From Rhodoblastus sp052145335 (GTDB taxonomy: Bacteria; Pseudomonadota; Alphaproteobacteria; Rhizobiales; Beijerinckiaceae), in NCBI RefSeq assembly GCF_052145335.1, contig NZ_JBKQOU010000317.1, positions 1-58,795 of the forward strand: a stretch of 58,795 nucleotides of DNA, written 5' to 3'. The notes under the pieces are model-generated. The model saw nothing but the letters and a program-made list of their open reading frames with translations, was not told the DNA's origin and ran no database searches. Both the position numbers and the translations under genes were made by a program. Below, piece by piece: positions 49,219 through 57,699 of this stretch. Within the stretch, counting starts at the first letter, position 1; each line of letters opens with the position of its first letter.

Positions 49219-50772
49219 ATGGCCGAAGCAAAGAGCGATTTCAAGCCGATGGAAAAGATCTCGGGCGACCCGCTGGAAATGCCGCATCTCGCATGCGGCG
49301 CCATGGCCGATTCCAAGCCGTTCAAAGCCGGGCCCAACCACATGAAGCCGCTTGGCTTTCCGGGCGAACTGGTGGAGGATTGGCACGACAAGGCCATCGC
49401 TCGGCTTGGCGAATTGGTCAATGGTTCCAGGGCTTTGCGGGTCTATCTCGACTCCTGCGTCAAATGTGGCGCCTGCACCGACAAGTGTCACTATTTCCTC
49501 GGCACCGGCGACCCGAAGAACATGCCGGTGGCCCGCCAGGACCTTTTGCGCAAAGTCTACCGCCGCCATTTCACTTTCGCGGGAAAATACCTGCCCTGGC
49601 TGGTCGGTGCGAAGGATTTGACCAAGGACGTTCTCGACGACTGGTACAGCTATTTTCATCAATGCTCGGAATGCCGTCGCTGCTCGGTGTTCTGCCCCTA
49701 TGGCATCGACACGGCCGAAATCACCATGGCCGGTCGCGACATCATGGACACGATCGGCATCGGCTCGAAATACACGAACGAGATCATCGGCAAAGTTTTC
49801 AGCGTTGGCAATAATCTCGGCCTTCCACCAAAGGCCCTGCGCGCCACGCTGGAAGGGCTGGAAGAGGAAATCGAGGAGGAGACCGGCGTCCCCGTCAAGC
49901 TGCCGCTCGACCAGAAAGGCGCCGATATCCTGCTGGTGACGCCCTCCGCCGACTTCTTCGCTTCACCGCATATGGAAGGCCTTATCGGCTACGCCAAGGT
50001 TTTCCATGAGGCGGGCGTCTCCTGGACTCTCTCGACGCACGCCGCCGAGGCCGCCAATTTCGGCATGTTCATCGGTTCCCAGGAGAACATGCAGAAGATT
50101 TCGCTGCGCATCCGCGACGCGGCCCTTGATCTCGGCGTCAAGCGCATCGTGTTCGGCGAATGCGGCCATGCCTGGCGCGTGGCTTACAGCTTCCTCGACA
50201 CGCTGGCCGGCCCCTTCGACTTCCTCGACAGGAATTATCCGATACCCCAGCACATAGTCGAATTCACGCATGACCTGATCCAGAAGGGCAAGCTGAAATT
50301 CGACAAGTCGAAGAATGACGAATTCCGCCTGACCTTCCATGATTCCTGCAATGTCGCCCGCGCCTCGCGCATGGGCGACGAACCAGGCGGGCAGTTCGAA
50401 TTGCCTCGCGCGGTGCTGCGCGCCGTCTGCAATCATTATTTCGACATGGCGCCAGAGACGATCCGCGAGCAAACCTTCTGTTGCGGCGGCGGCGGCGGCC
50501 TGTTGAGCGACGACATCATGGACATACGCACCAAGGGCGCCCTCCCGCGCATGCGCGCGCTGAAGGAAGTTTCCGACGAGCATGGCGTGACGCACATGGC
50601 CGCCATCTGCGCGATCTGCAAAGCGCAGTTCTCGAAGGTCCTGCCGCAATACGGCTTCGACCGCGAAGCCATCGTCAGTGTGCATCAAATGGTGTCGAAC
50701 GCGATCCTGCTGACCGGTTCGACTCAGGCTGAAGAATATGAGCGGCGCGAACCCGCCGTCACGAGCAAATAG
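49219..50772 (+). CDS. dsrK: DsrK, HdrD-like iron-sulfur subunit
   Basis: 517 aa from ATG 49219 (TTGAGGA before it). Ferredoxin motifs CVKCGACTDKCHYF and CSECRRCSVFCPYG, then CCG motifs GECGHAW/TFHDSCNVARASR and TFCCGGGGGLLSDD/CAICKAQF. Cytoplasmic subunit thought to oxidise or reduce the DsrC disulfide or trisulfide. Overall similar to Isp2 (30349), an instance of the same module serving two complexes in this window. Confidence 0.96.
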   Translation: MAEAKSDFKPMEKISGDPLEMPHLACGAMADSKPFKAGPNHMKPLGFPGELVEDWHDKAIARLGELVNGSRALRVYLDSCVKCGACTDKCHYFLGTGDPKNMPVARQDLLRKVYRRHFTFAGKYLPWLVGAKDLTKDVLDDWYSYFHQCSECRRCSVFCPYGIDTAEITMAGRDIMDTIGIGSKYTNEIIGKVFSVGNNLGLPPKALRATLEGLEEEIEEETGVPVKLPLDQKGADILLVTPSADFFASPHMEGLIGYAKVFHEAGVSWTLSTHAAEAANFGMFIGSQENMQKISLRIRDAALDLGVKRIVFGECGHAWRVAYSFLDTLAGPFDFLDRNYPIPQHIVEFTHDLIQKGKLKFDKSKNDEFRLTFHDSCNVARASRMGDEPGGQFELPRAVLRAVCNHYFDMAPETIREQTFCCGGGGGLLSDDIMDIRTKGALPRMRALKEVSDEHGVTHMAAICAICKAQFSKVLPQYGFDREAIVSVHQMVSNAILLTGSTQAEEYERREPAVTSK

Positions 50773-50784
50773 GGAGAATAGGCC

Positions 50785-52746
50785 ATGAACGAAGCAGCTC
50801 CGACCAAAGGTCTTACCTTCCGTCGATTCAAGAACGGTCAATCGCCGTGGGATCCCCAGGATCTGACCAAAAAGATCTTCCAGCAGGACAAGAGCTACAA
50901 ATGTCCGACCTATGTCCATCGCGCGCCCCCCTGTCAGGGCGGCTGCCCGTCGGGCCATGACATTCGCGGATGGCTGGCCATCGCGCGCGGCATGGACAAG
51001 CCGCCCGTGGCGGGCGTGTCCTGGCAGGAATATGCCTTCACGCGCATGATGGAGGCTAATCCCTTCCCGGCCTCGATGGGACGCGTCTGCCCTGCCCCTT
51101 GCGAAGACGGCTGCAACCGCAATGAGGTCGACGATTTCGTCGGCATCAACGGCGTCGAGCAATATGTCGGCGACTGGGCGATCGAGAACAAGCTTCAGGC
51201 GCCCAAACCGCCGGAACTGTCGGGCAAGCGCGTCGCGGTGATCGGCGGCGGTCCGGGCGGTCTGTCCGCGGCCTATTTCCTGCGCCAGAAGGGTCATGCC
51301 GTCACGATCCACGAAGCGCACGACGAGCTTGGCGGCATGATGCGGTTCGGCATTCCCGGCTACCGCACGCCGCGCGACATGCTGGATGCGGAAATCGCCC
51401 GGATCACCTCGATGGACGGCGTCGAGGTGAAGACCGGGTTGCGCGTCGGACGGGACGTTTCGATCGAAGAACTCGACCGGAATTTCGACGCGGTGTTCTG
51501 GGCGATCGGCGCGCAAAAGGGCCGGCCCCTGCCGGTTCCCGGCGCCGATGCTGTCAATTGCATCACTGGCGTCGAATTTCTCGACACGTTCAATCGCGGC
51601 TGGCTGTTTTCGACGGCAAAGAAGATCGTCGTGGTCGGCGGCGGCGACACCTCGATCGACGTCGCCTCGGTGGCCCGCCGCCTCGGCCATGTCACACGGT
51701 CGCACCGGCATGACGACGCCGCGGCCTCGCCAGGCGAGTTCGGCTATGCCGCGCATGACGTCGCCAGCGCGCTGGAGCGCGAAGGCGTTTCGGCGGTCCT
51801 GACCACCTTGTTCCCGGTTGAAAAAATGACCGCCGCCGAACGTGAACGCGAGGATGCGAAGCGCGAGGGCATCGACATCCGGGGTTCGGTCATGCCGCTG
51901 GAAGTCATCAAGGACGAGAACGGCGTCGCAACCGGCCTGCGCATGTGCGAATGCAGCATGAAAGGCAATGTGCCGATCCCGGTGGAGGGCACGGATTTCG
52001 TGCTCGAATGCGACATGATCATTTCGGCGATCGGCCAGATGGCCGATTTGTCTGAAGGACTGGAGAAACTCGACAGCGGGCGCAGCTCCATCGCCGTCGA
52101 CGGCCTCTACAAGGTCCGCAACGTGGACAAGCATTTCGCCGGCGGCGACGCCATCCGCCCTCATCTGCTGACGACGGCGATCGGCCACGGCCGCATCGCC
52201 TCGGAAACCATCGACCATTTCCTGCACGGTGAGATGGAAGACAAGCGTCCGAAAGTCGACGTCCATCAGTTCAATCTTCTCGAAGAACTGCATGCGCGCC
52301 ATCTCGACCCGTCACCTTACGATCATTTGCAGGTCCGCGGCACCGATCACGCCAAATTCGCGATCCATAATTACGAGGATCGCGGCTCGACGCAGATCAT
52401 CCCGCACACCCAATTGTTCAAGGGGCATTTCGGCTATGTCGCGCGCTCGACCCGCGATGAACGTCATGTCGATGCGGACAGCGTCCTTGGCGATTTTGCC
52501 GAGCGCATCGTCGGCTTCACCGAGGAGCAGGCCCAGACCGAAGGCAAGCGCTGCATGTCCTGCGGCATGTGCTTCGAATGCGATAATTGTGTCATCTATT
52601 GCCCGCAGACGGCGGTGTTCCGTGTGACGAAGAAGGACCGTGCGGTCGGACGCTATGTCGATACCGATTACACGAAATGCATCGGTTGCCATATTTGCGC
52701 GGATGTCTGCCCGACCGGCTACATCCAGATGGGCCTCGGGGAGTAG
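50785..52746 (+). CDS. dsrL: DsrL, NAD(P)H:acceptor oxidoreductase
   Basis: 653 aa. N-terminal iron-sulfur part (YVHRAPPCQGGCPSGHDIRG and GRVCPAPCEDGCNR), FAD domain (VAVIGGGPGGLSAAYFLRQKG), NAD(P) domain (IVVVGGGDTSIDVASVARRLG), then a C-terminal double ferredoxin (CMSCGMCFECDNCVIYCPQ and CIGCHICADVCPTGYI). Acts as GltD-like electron acceptor for DsrAB during sulfur oxidation. Length matches known DsrL. Confidence 0.96.
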   Translation: MNEAAPTKGLTFRRFKNGQSPWDPQDLTKKIFQQDKSYKCPTYVHRAPPCQGGCPSGHDIRGWLAIARGMDKPPVAGVSWQEYAFTRMMEANPFPASMGRVCPAPCEDGCNRNEVDDFVGINGVEQYVGDWAIENKLQAPKPPELSGKRVAVIGGGPGGLSAAYFLRQKGHAVTIHEAHDELGGMMRFGIPGYRTPRDMLDAEIARITSMDGVEVKTGLRVGRDVSIEELDRNFDAVFWAIGAQKGRPLPVPGADAVNCITGVEFLDTFNRGWLFSTAKKIVVVGGGDTSIDVASVARRLGHVTRSHRHDDAAASPGEFGYAAHDVASALEREGVSAVLTTLFPVEKMTAAEREREDAKREGIDIRGSVMPLEVIKDENGVATGLRMCECSMKGNVPIPVEGTDFVLECDMIISAIGQMADLSEGLEKLDSGRSSIAVDGLYKVRNVDKHFAGGDAIRPHLLTTAIGHGRIASETIDHFLHGEMEDKRPKVDVHQFNLLEELHARHLDPSPYDHLQVRGTDHAKFAIHNYEDRGSTQIIPHTQLFKGHFGYVARSTRDERHVDADSVLGDFAERIVGFTEEQAQTEGKRCMSCGMCFECDNCVIYCPQTAVFRVTKKDRAVGRYVDTDYTKCIGCHICADVCPTGYIQMGLGE

Positions 52747-52749
52747 CGC

Positions 52750-53235
52750 ATGACGCGCGCATTGCGAAAGTTATTGGCGGCCGGCCTCGCGCTCGCGGCG
52801 GCCTCGGCAGCCAGAGCCGAGGACGCTGGCGGACGCACACCGTCGCCGCATCCGGCGAAGGGCCAGGGCGAGCATTGCGTCGCCGACACGGATTTCATGC
52901 GCCGCAACCACATGCTGATGATGCTCGACCACCGCAAGGAGGCCGTGCATGAGGGGATACGGGCGCCACAATATAGTCTGGCCGGCTGCGTCTCCTGTCA
53001 CTCTGTCAAGGGCGCCGACGGAAAAGCGGTCTCCTTCGCCAGCCCCGACCATTTCTGCCGCTCCTGCCATGGTTACGCGGCGGTCAAGATCGATTGCTTC
53101 GAATGCCACGCCTCGAAGCCGGAAACGCCGCAAAAAGGCGCGGACGCCAGCGCGCCGCGGGACGAGGACGCGGCCAGGCTCGCGGCTTTTCTGCGCGAGG
53201 CCAAGCCGTCGGCGGAACAGGGGAACCGACCATGA
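52750..53235 (+). CDS. dsrJ: DsrJ, periplasmic triheme cytochrome c
   Basis: 161 aa with signal sequence (LLAAGLALAAASAARA). Three heme motifs: GCVSCHS, CRSCHG and CFECHA. The HCVADTDFMRRNHM segment contains the extra Cys and Met ligands expected for the unusual His/Met and His/Cys hemes of DsrJ. 3 bp after dsrL. Confidence 0.95.
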   Translation: MTRALRKLLAAGLALAAASAARAEDAGGRTPSPHPAKGQGEHCVADTDFMRRNHMLMMLDHRKEAVHEGIRAPQYSLAGCVSCHSVKGADGKAVSFASPDHFCRSCHGYAAVKIDCFECHASKPETPQKGADASAPRDEDAARLAAFLREAKPSAEQGNRP

Positions 53236-53999
53236 GCAATTGTTGCGGCAAGGGCAAGGATGCGGCGGTCGAACGGCGCGGCTTCTTGAAAGGGGCGGCC
53301 GGCTTTGCTGCGACCCTTCTCGCGCCCGGCGTCACCCTTTACGCCTTCGGCGCCGGCGAGGCGAGCGCGCGTCCCGCTGGCGAGCCAGCCTCTCCAAAAG
53401 TGCGCTGGGGCATGCTGATCGATCTGAATAAATGCACGCCGGGATGCAATGCCTGCGTCACCGCGTGCAATGAGGAGAACGGTCTCAAAAGCACGGGCCG
53501 GCCCGAAATCGACGCGCAATGGATTCGCAAGGTCACGCTGAAAGATCCGAAGACCGATTTTATTCGTTCGGCGCCGGTGATGTGCCAGCATTGCGAAAAG
53601 CCGCCTTGCGTCGATGTTTGCCCCACCGGCGCGTCGTTCAAGCGCGCCGACGGAATCGTTCTGGTGGACAAGCATATCTGTATCGGCTGCCGCTATTGCA
53701 TGATGGCCTGCCCCTACAAAGCGCGCTCCTTCGTGCATGAAGAGCATGACGATCAGAAGACCAGTGCGCCGCGTGGAAAAGGCACGGTCGAGGGCTGCAA
53801 TTTGTGCGTCGATCGCATCGATGCGGGTCGCCAGCCGGCTTGCGTCGAAGCCTGCGCCCGCGAAGGCGGGGCGATGATTTTCGGCGACCTCAATGATCCC
53901 GACAGTGAAATCGCCCGGACGCTGCGCCGGCAGCCAACGGCGGCGCTGCGCGCCGATCTCGCGCTGAATCCGGGCGTGCGTTACGCCAATCTGAAATGA
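53232..53999 (+). CDS. dsrO: DsrO, periplasmic ferredoxin-like subunit
   Basis: 255 aa from MSNCCGKGKDAAVE; ATG overlaps the dsrJ stop. Tat leader ERRGFLKGAAGFAATLL. Four cysteine-rich cluster segments: CTPGCNACVTACN, CQHCEKPPCVDVCPTG, CIGCRYCMMACPYKARSF, CNLCVDRIDAGRQPACVEAC, an NrfC-like polyferredoxin. Works with DsrJ and DsrP. Confidence 0.95.
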   Translation: MSNCCGKGKDAAVERRGFLKGAAGFAATLLAPGVTLYAFGAGEASARPAGEPASPKVRWGMLIDLNKCTPGCNACVTACNEENGLKSTGRPEIDAQWIRKVTLKDPKTDFIRSAPVMCQHCEKPPCVDVCPTGASFKRADGIVLVDKHICIGCRYCMMACPYKARSFVHEEHDDQKTSAPRGKGTVEGCNLCVDRIDAGRQPACVEACAREGGAMIFGDLNDPDSEIARTLRRQPTAALRADLALNPGVRYANLK

Positions 54000-54016
54000 C
54001 AAAGGGGAGAGCGCCG

Positions 54017-55222
54017 ATGGCGCAGCAAAAATACCGCCGGCTTACAGCGCATACGCCGCAGTTCTGGATGCTGATCGCCTTTCACGTCCTGGTGGTAGCG
54101 GCGGCCTTGGGCGCCGTGATCTACATGGAAGAACAGGGCCACGGCGTGACCGGCATGACCAATCAGATCGTGTGGGGCATGCCGCATGTTTTCGCGGTCT
54201 TCCTGATCGTTGCAGCGTCCGGCGCGCTTAATGTCGCCTCGGTATCCTCCGTCTTTCACCGTCTCGCTTACAAACCCTTCGCCCGTCTTTCGGGCATTCT
54301 CGCCATCGCCTTGCTGATCGGCGGACTGGCCGTGCTGGTGCTCGATCTCGGTCGTCCCGAGCGCGTTTTCGTGGCGATGACCACCTATAATTTTAAATCT
54401 GTTTTCGCCTGGAACATCTACCTTTATTCGGGCTTTGTCGTCATTGTCGCCGGCTACCTGTTTTCGATGATGGACCGGCGCGTGTCGCAAATACCGAAGG
54501 TCAACACGATTTTCGGTTGGACCGCTTTTTCCTGGCGCCTGATCCTGACCACCGGCACCGGCTCGATCTTCGGCTTCCTAGCCGCCCGCGAGGCTATTTT
54601 CGGCGCGATCATGGCGCCTTTGTTTATCGCTTCCTCGTTGGTTTACGGCCTCGCCTTCACCGTTCTGGTTCTGATGACGATGTCATTCGAGACCAGCGAC
54701 AAGCTCTGCACCCCGGAGATGACCGGCAAATTTCGCGGCCTGCTGATCATCTTTTCGGCGGCGACCCTGTTCCTGACCGCCATCGCCCATCTCAACAAAT
54801 TCTATAGTGCGGCGACCCAGGGGGTCGAACTATTCCTGTTGCGGGACGGCGGAATCTATCCCCTCGTTTTCTGGCTGGGCCAGATCGTCGTCGGCTCGCT
54901 GGCGCCTCTGTTCCTGCTGGCCTTCATGAGCGAGGGCGCCGCGGGGCGCCGCAATCTCGGCCTGGCCTCGGCCTTGTTCCTCGTCGGCGGTCTGGCGCAA
55001 ATGTACACGACCATTGTCGGCGCGCAGGCCTATCCGCTGAATATCTTTCCCGGGGTCCAGGCGTCGAGTTCATTCTTCGACGGCGCGATCAATTCCTACA
55101 CGCCGAGCTTGCCGGAAATTCTATTGGGGATAAGCGGCATTTCCATCGCCATGCTGATCGCTGCGCTGGCTTTCCGACTTTTACCCTTCCTGCCGCAATC
55201 GCAAACCCAAAGCGGAGACTGA
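54017..55222 (+). CDS. dsrP: DsrP, NrfD-like membrane subunit
   Basis: 401 aa from MAQQKYRRLTAHTP (AAAGGGGAG before it; an earlier ATG at 53996 overlaps dsrO but has no ribosome site). About ten membrane helices of the NrfD/PsrC type, with VFAWNIYLYSGFVVIVAGYLF and TAIAHLNKFYSA. Quinone-interacting membrane subunit of DsrMKJOP. Confidence 0.95.
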   Translation: MAQQKYRRLTAHTPQFWMLIAFHVLVVAAALGAVIYMEEQGHGVTGMTNQIVWGMPHVFAVFLIVAASGALNVASVSSVFHRLAYKPFARLSGILAIALLIGGLAVLVLDLGRPERVFVAMTTYNFKSVFAWNIYLYSGFVVIVAGYLFSMMDRRVSQIPKVNTIFGWTAFSWRLILTTGTGSIFGFLAAREAIFGAIMAPLFIASSLVYGLAFTVLVLMTMSFETSDKLCTPEMTGKFRGLLIIFSAATLFLTAIAHLNKFYSAATQGVELFLLRDGGIYPLVFWLGQIVVGSLAPLFLLAFMSEGAAGRRNLGLASALFLVGGLAQMYTTIVGAQAYPLNIFPGVQASSSFFDGAINSYTPSLPEILLGISGISIAMLIAALAFRLLPFLPQSQTQSGD

Positions 55223-55229
55223 ATTCATA

Positions 55230-56234
55230 ATGGATCAGCAGCCCCATCCCTTCGCGCGTTTCGTCAGAATTCTTGGACGCGGCAAAAGCTTTACTCGATC
55301 GCTGACGCTTGAAGAGGCGGAGGAATCGATGAGCATGATTCTGGCGGGTGAGGTTTTGCCGGAACAGCTCGGCGCCTTTCTCATGCTGCTGCGCCTCAAG
55401 GAAGAAAGCGCGGAAGAGATCGCCGGGTTCGCCAGGGCCGCACGCAAGTCGACCGGACCGACCGCAGCCGGCGCCGTCGATGTAGATTGGTCGTCCTATG
55501 CGGGCAAACGCCGACAATTGCCCTGGTTCTTGCTGGCGGCGCTGGTTCTGGCGCGCAATGGCTGGCGCGTATTCATGCATGGCTTTGACGGCCATACGGC
55601 GGGCCGTCTCTACACGGGCGAGACACTCGAAGGACTCGGCGCGCCACTGGCCAAAGACCTGGCCGACGCCGAGCGCATGCTGGCCAAAACCAATTTCGCC
55701 TATCTGCCCCTGGACAAGCTCTGCCCGAAGCTCGCCGAGATCATGGCTCTGCGCCCCATTTTAGGATTGCGCTCGCCGGTTCACACTCTGGCGCGAATGA
55801 TCAATCCATTCGAGGCTCCCTGCATGATGCAAGGGGTGTTTCATCCCGGTTACATGCGAATTCATCGCGACGCCGCCATTTTGCTCGAGCAGCCGCGCAT
55901 GTCCGTTTTTCGTGGAGAAGGCGGCGAGATCGAGCGCCGGCCGGGCAAGCCCTGCGAAGTCATGTATGCGGTCGATGGCGCAGGTTTTGAAGAGCGCTGG
56001 CCGCCGATGATGGACGAGCCGCGTCAGACTCCTGACGAAAATATGGATATAGCGCGCCTGCTCGCGATCTGGCGGGGGGAGGCTTGCGACGATTACGCTG
56101 AAGCGGCCATCATCGGCACCCTTGCAATCGCCGTGAGAGCGATGGGCGTCGAGCCAGATATGGACAAGGCGCAAGCGCGCGCCACGCGTCTTTGGATCAA
56201 CCGCGACAAGGACCGCCTCCTGGCGGCGGCGTGA
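55230..56234 (+). CDS. TrpD/YbiB-like phosphoribosyltransferase-fold protein in the dsr operon
   Basis: 334 aa. Anthranilate-phosphoribosyltransferase fold: EEAEESMSMILAGEVLPEQLGAFLMLLRLKEES at the N-terminus, LVLARNGWRVFMHG, RSPVHTLARMINPF and QGVFHPGYMRIHRDAA. It lacks the GTGGD phosphate loop of true TrpD (here DVDWSSYAGKRRQ), so it belongs to the TrpD2/YbiB side, whose members bind nucleic acid or have unknown activity. Eight bp after dsrP and 4 bp before dsrN. The role in sulfur oxidation is unknown. Confidence 0.85.
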   Translation: MDQQPHPFARFVRILGRGKSFTRSLTLEEAEESMSMILAGEVLPEQLGAFLMLLRLKEESAEEIAGFARAARKSTGPTAAGAVDVDWSSYAGKRRQLPWFLLAALVLARNGWRVFMHGFDGHTAGRLYTGETLEGLGAPLAKDLADAERMLAKTNFAYLPLDKLCPKLAEIMALRPILGLRSPVHTLARMINPFEAPCMMQGVFHPGYMRIHRDAAILLEQPRMSVFRGEGGEIERRPGKPCEVMYAVDGAGFEERWPPMMDEPRQTPDENMDIARLLAIWRGEACDDYAEAAIIGTLAIAVRAMGVEPDMDKAQARATRLWINRDKDRLLAAA

Positions 56235-56238
56235 GGCC

Positions 56239-57699
56239 ATGAGCCGGTTCTTTGTTTCCGCCATAGCCAAATCTTCCGGCAAGACGACGATTTCGATCGG
56301 CCTTGCCGCCGCCTTGGCTTCACTTGGAAAGAAGGTTCAGACCTTCAAGAAAGGCCCGGATTATATCGATCCGATGTGGCTGGCGCGCGCCTCTGGGCGG
56401 GTCAGTTTCAACCTCGATTTCAACACGCAAAGCCGCCGGGAAATCGTCGCAGCCTATGGAAATGGCTATGGCGACGCTGATCTCGCTCTAATCGAAGGCA
56501 ACAAGGGCCTGCATGACGGCGTCGACCCGAAGGGAACGGATTGCAGCGCGGCGCTGGCGAAACTTCTCCGCGCGCCGGTTGTGCTGGTCGTCGACACGAT
56601 GGGCATGGCGCGCGGCATCGCTCCGCTGCTGCTGGGCTATCAGGCTTTCGACCCCGAGGTGGAGATCGCCGGCGTCATCCTCAACAAGGTCGGCGCGGCG
56701 CGGCAGGAGAGCAAGCTGCGGCAGGCGGTCGAAAACTACACGGATTTGCCGGTGCTCGGAGCGATCGGCCGCGACAGCGCCCTCAATGTCAACGAGCGCC
56801 ATCTGGGCCTCACCACGCCGAGCGAGGCGAGCCAAGCCGATTCCGTGATCGCGCGCGTCCGCGAGGCGGTCTTCCAAGGTGTCGATTTCGACGCCTTGCT
56901 AGCGAAGGCTTCGAGGAAAGAACCCGCAAGATTGCCGCTGTTGCGCGGAGTTTCGGCTCCGGACGTCACCATCGCCGTAGCTCGCGACGCAGCTTTCGGT
57001 TTCTATTACTCCGACGATCTTGAGGCTCTGCGTCGCTCCGGCGCTAAGCTGGCGTTTTTCGACGCTTTGCGCGCAAGCGATCTGCCGCAATGCGACGGCC
57101 TGTTTATAGGCGGCGGCTTTCCCGAGACGCAGGCCGCCGAACTCGCCGGCAATCGATCCTTGCGGGAAAGCATCCGCGCGGCGGTCGAAGCCGGCCTTCC
57201 CGCCTATGCGGAATGCGGCGGCCTCATGTATCTGTCCCGCTCGATTTCCTATCGGGGCGCGCGGCACGACATGGTCGGGGTCATTCCCGCCGATGCGGTC
57301 ATGGGCGACAAGCCCCAGGGGCGCGGTCTCGTGCGCGTCGAAGAGACGTCGGAAGCCCCGTGGCCTGGCGCCCAATTCGGCGATGCGACGCCAGCGCATG
57401 AATTCCATTACGCGCGACTGGAAAATATCGCGCCGGACCTGCGCTATGCCTATCGGGTGAAACGCGGCTTTGGCATCGACGGAACGCATGACGGGATCGT
57501 CATTGGCAACCTGTTGGCCAGTTTCACCCATTTGCGTGACACGTCCCGGTGTCGCTGGACGGATCGCTTCGTTTCATTCGTTCGTGCGCGCAAAGAACAA
57601 AGAAAAAATTCATCGCTCTTCGAGGATTCGGGAGCTGTTCAAACGAGGGTAGGACCATGCGTTACGCGCAATTCTTCCAGGATGCGATCGGCAAGCTGA
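56239..57699 (+). CDS. dsrN: DsrN, siroheme amidase (cobyrinate a,c-diamide synthase family)
   Basis: 486 aa. CbiA/CobB architecture: ATP-binding IAKSSGKTTISIGLAAALASLGKKVQTFKKGPDYIDP, then a class-I glutamine amidotransferase domain with GLPAYAECGGLMYLSRSI (catalytic Cys) and ATPAHEFHYARLE (His). DsrN amidates siroheme for DsrAB. The last ~45 residues (from about SFVRARKEQRK) are an unusual tail that overlaps the first 43 bp of hemA, hinting at a lost earlier stop. Confidence 0.93.
   Translation: MSRFFVSAIAKSSGKTTISIGLAAALASLGKKVQTFKKGPDYIDPMWLARASGRVSFNLDFNTQSRREIVAAYGNGYGDADLALIEGNKGLHDGVDPKGTDCSAALAKLLRAPVVLVVDTMGMARGIAPLLLGYQAFDPEVEIAGVILNKVGAARQESKLRQAVENYTDLPVLGAIGRDSALNVNERHLGLTTPSEASQADSVIARVREAVFQGVDFDALLAKASRKEPARLPLLRGVSAPDVTIAVARDAAFGFYYSDDLEALRRSGAKLAFFDALRASDLPQCDGLFIGGGFPETQAAELAGNRSLRESIRAAVEAGLPAYAECGGLMYLSRSISYRGARHDMVGVIPADAVMGDKPQGRGLVRVEETSEAPWPGAQFGDATPAHEFHYARLENIAPDLRYAYRVKRGFGIDGTHDGIVIGNLLASFTHLRDTSRCRWTDRFVSFVRARKEQRKNSSLFEDSGAVQTRVGPCVTRNSSRMRSAS

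Noticed and set aside
49963..52302. A 779-codon minus-strand frame
   Set aside because: It is antisense to dsrK and dsrL, both clearly real; composition is typical of an antisense shadow.
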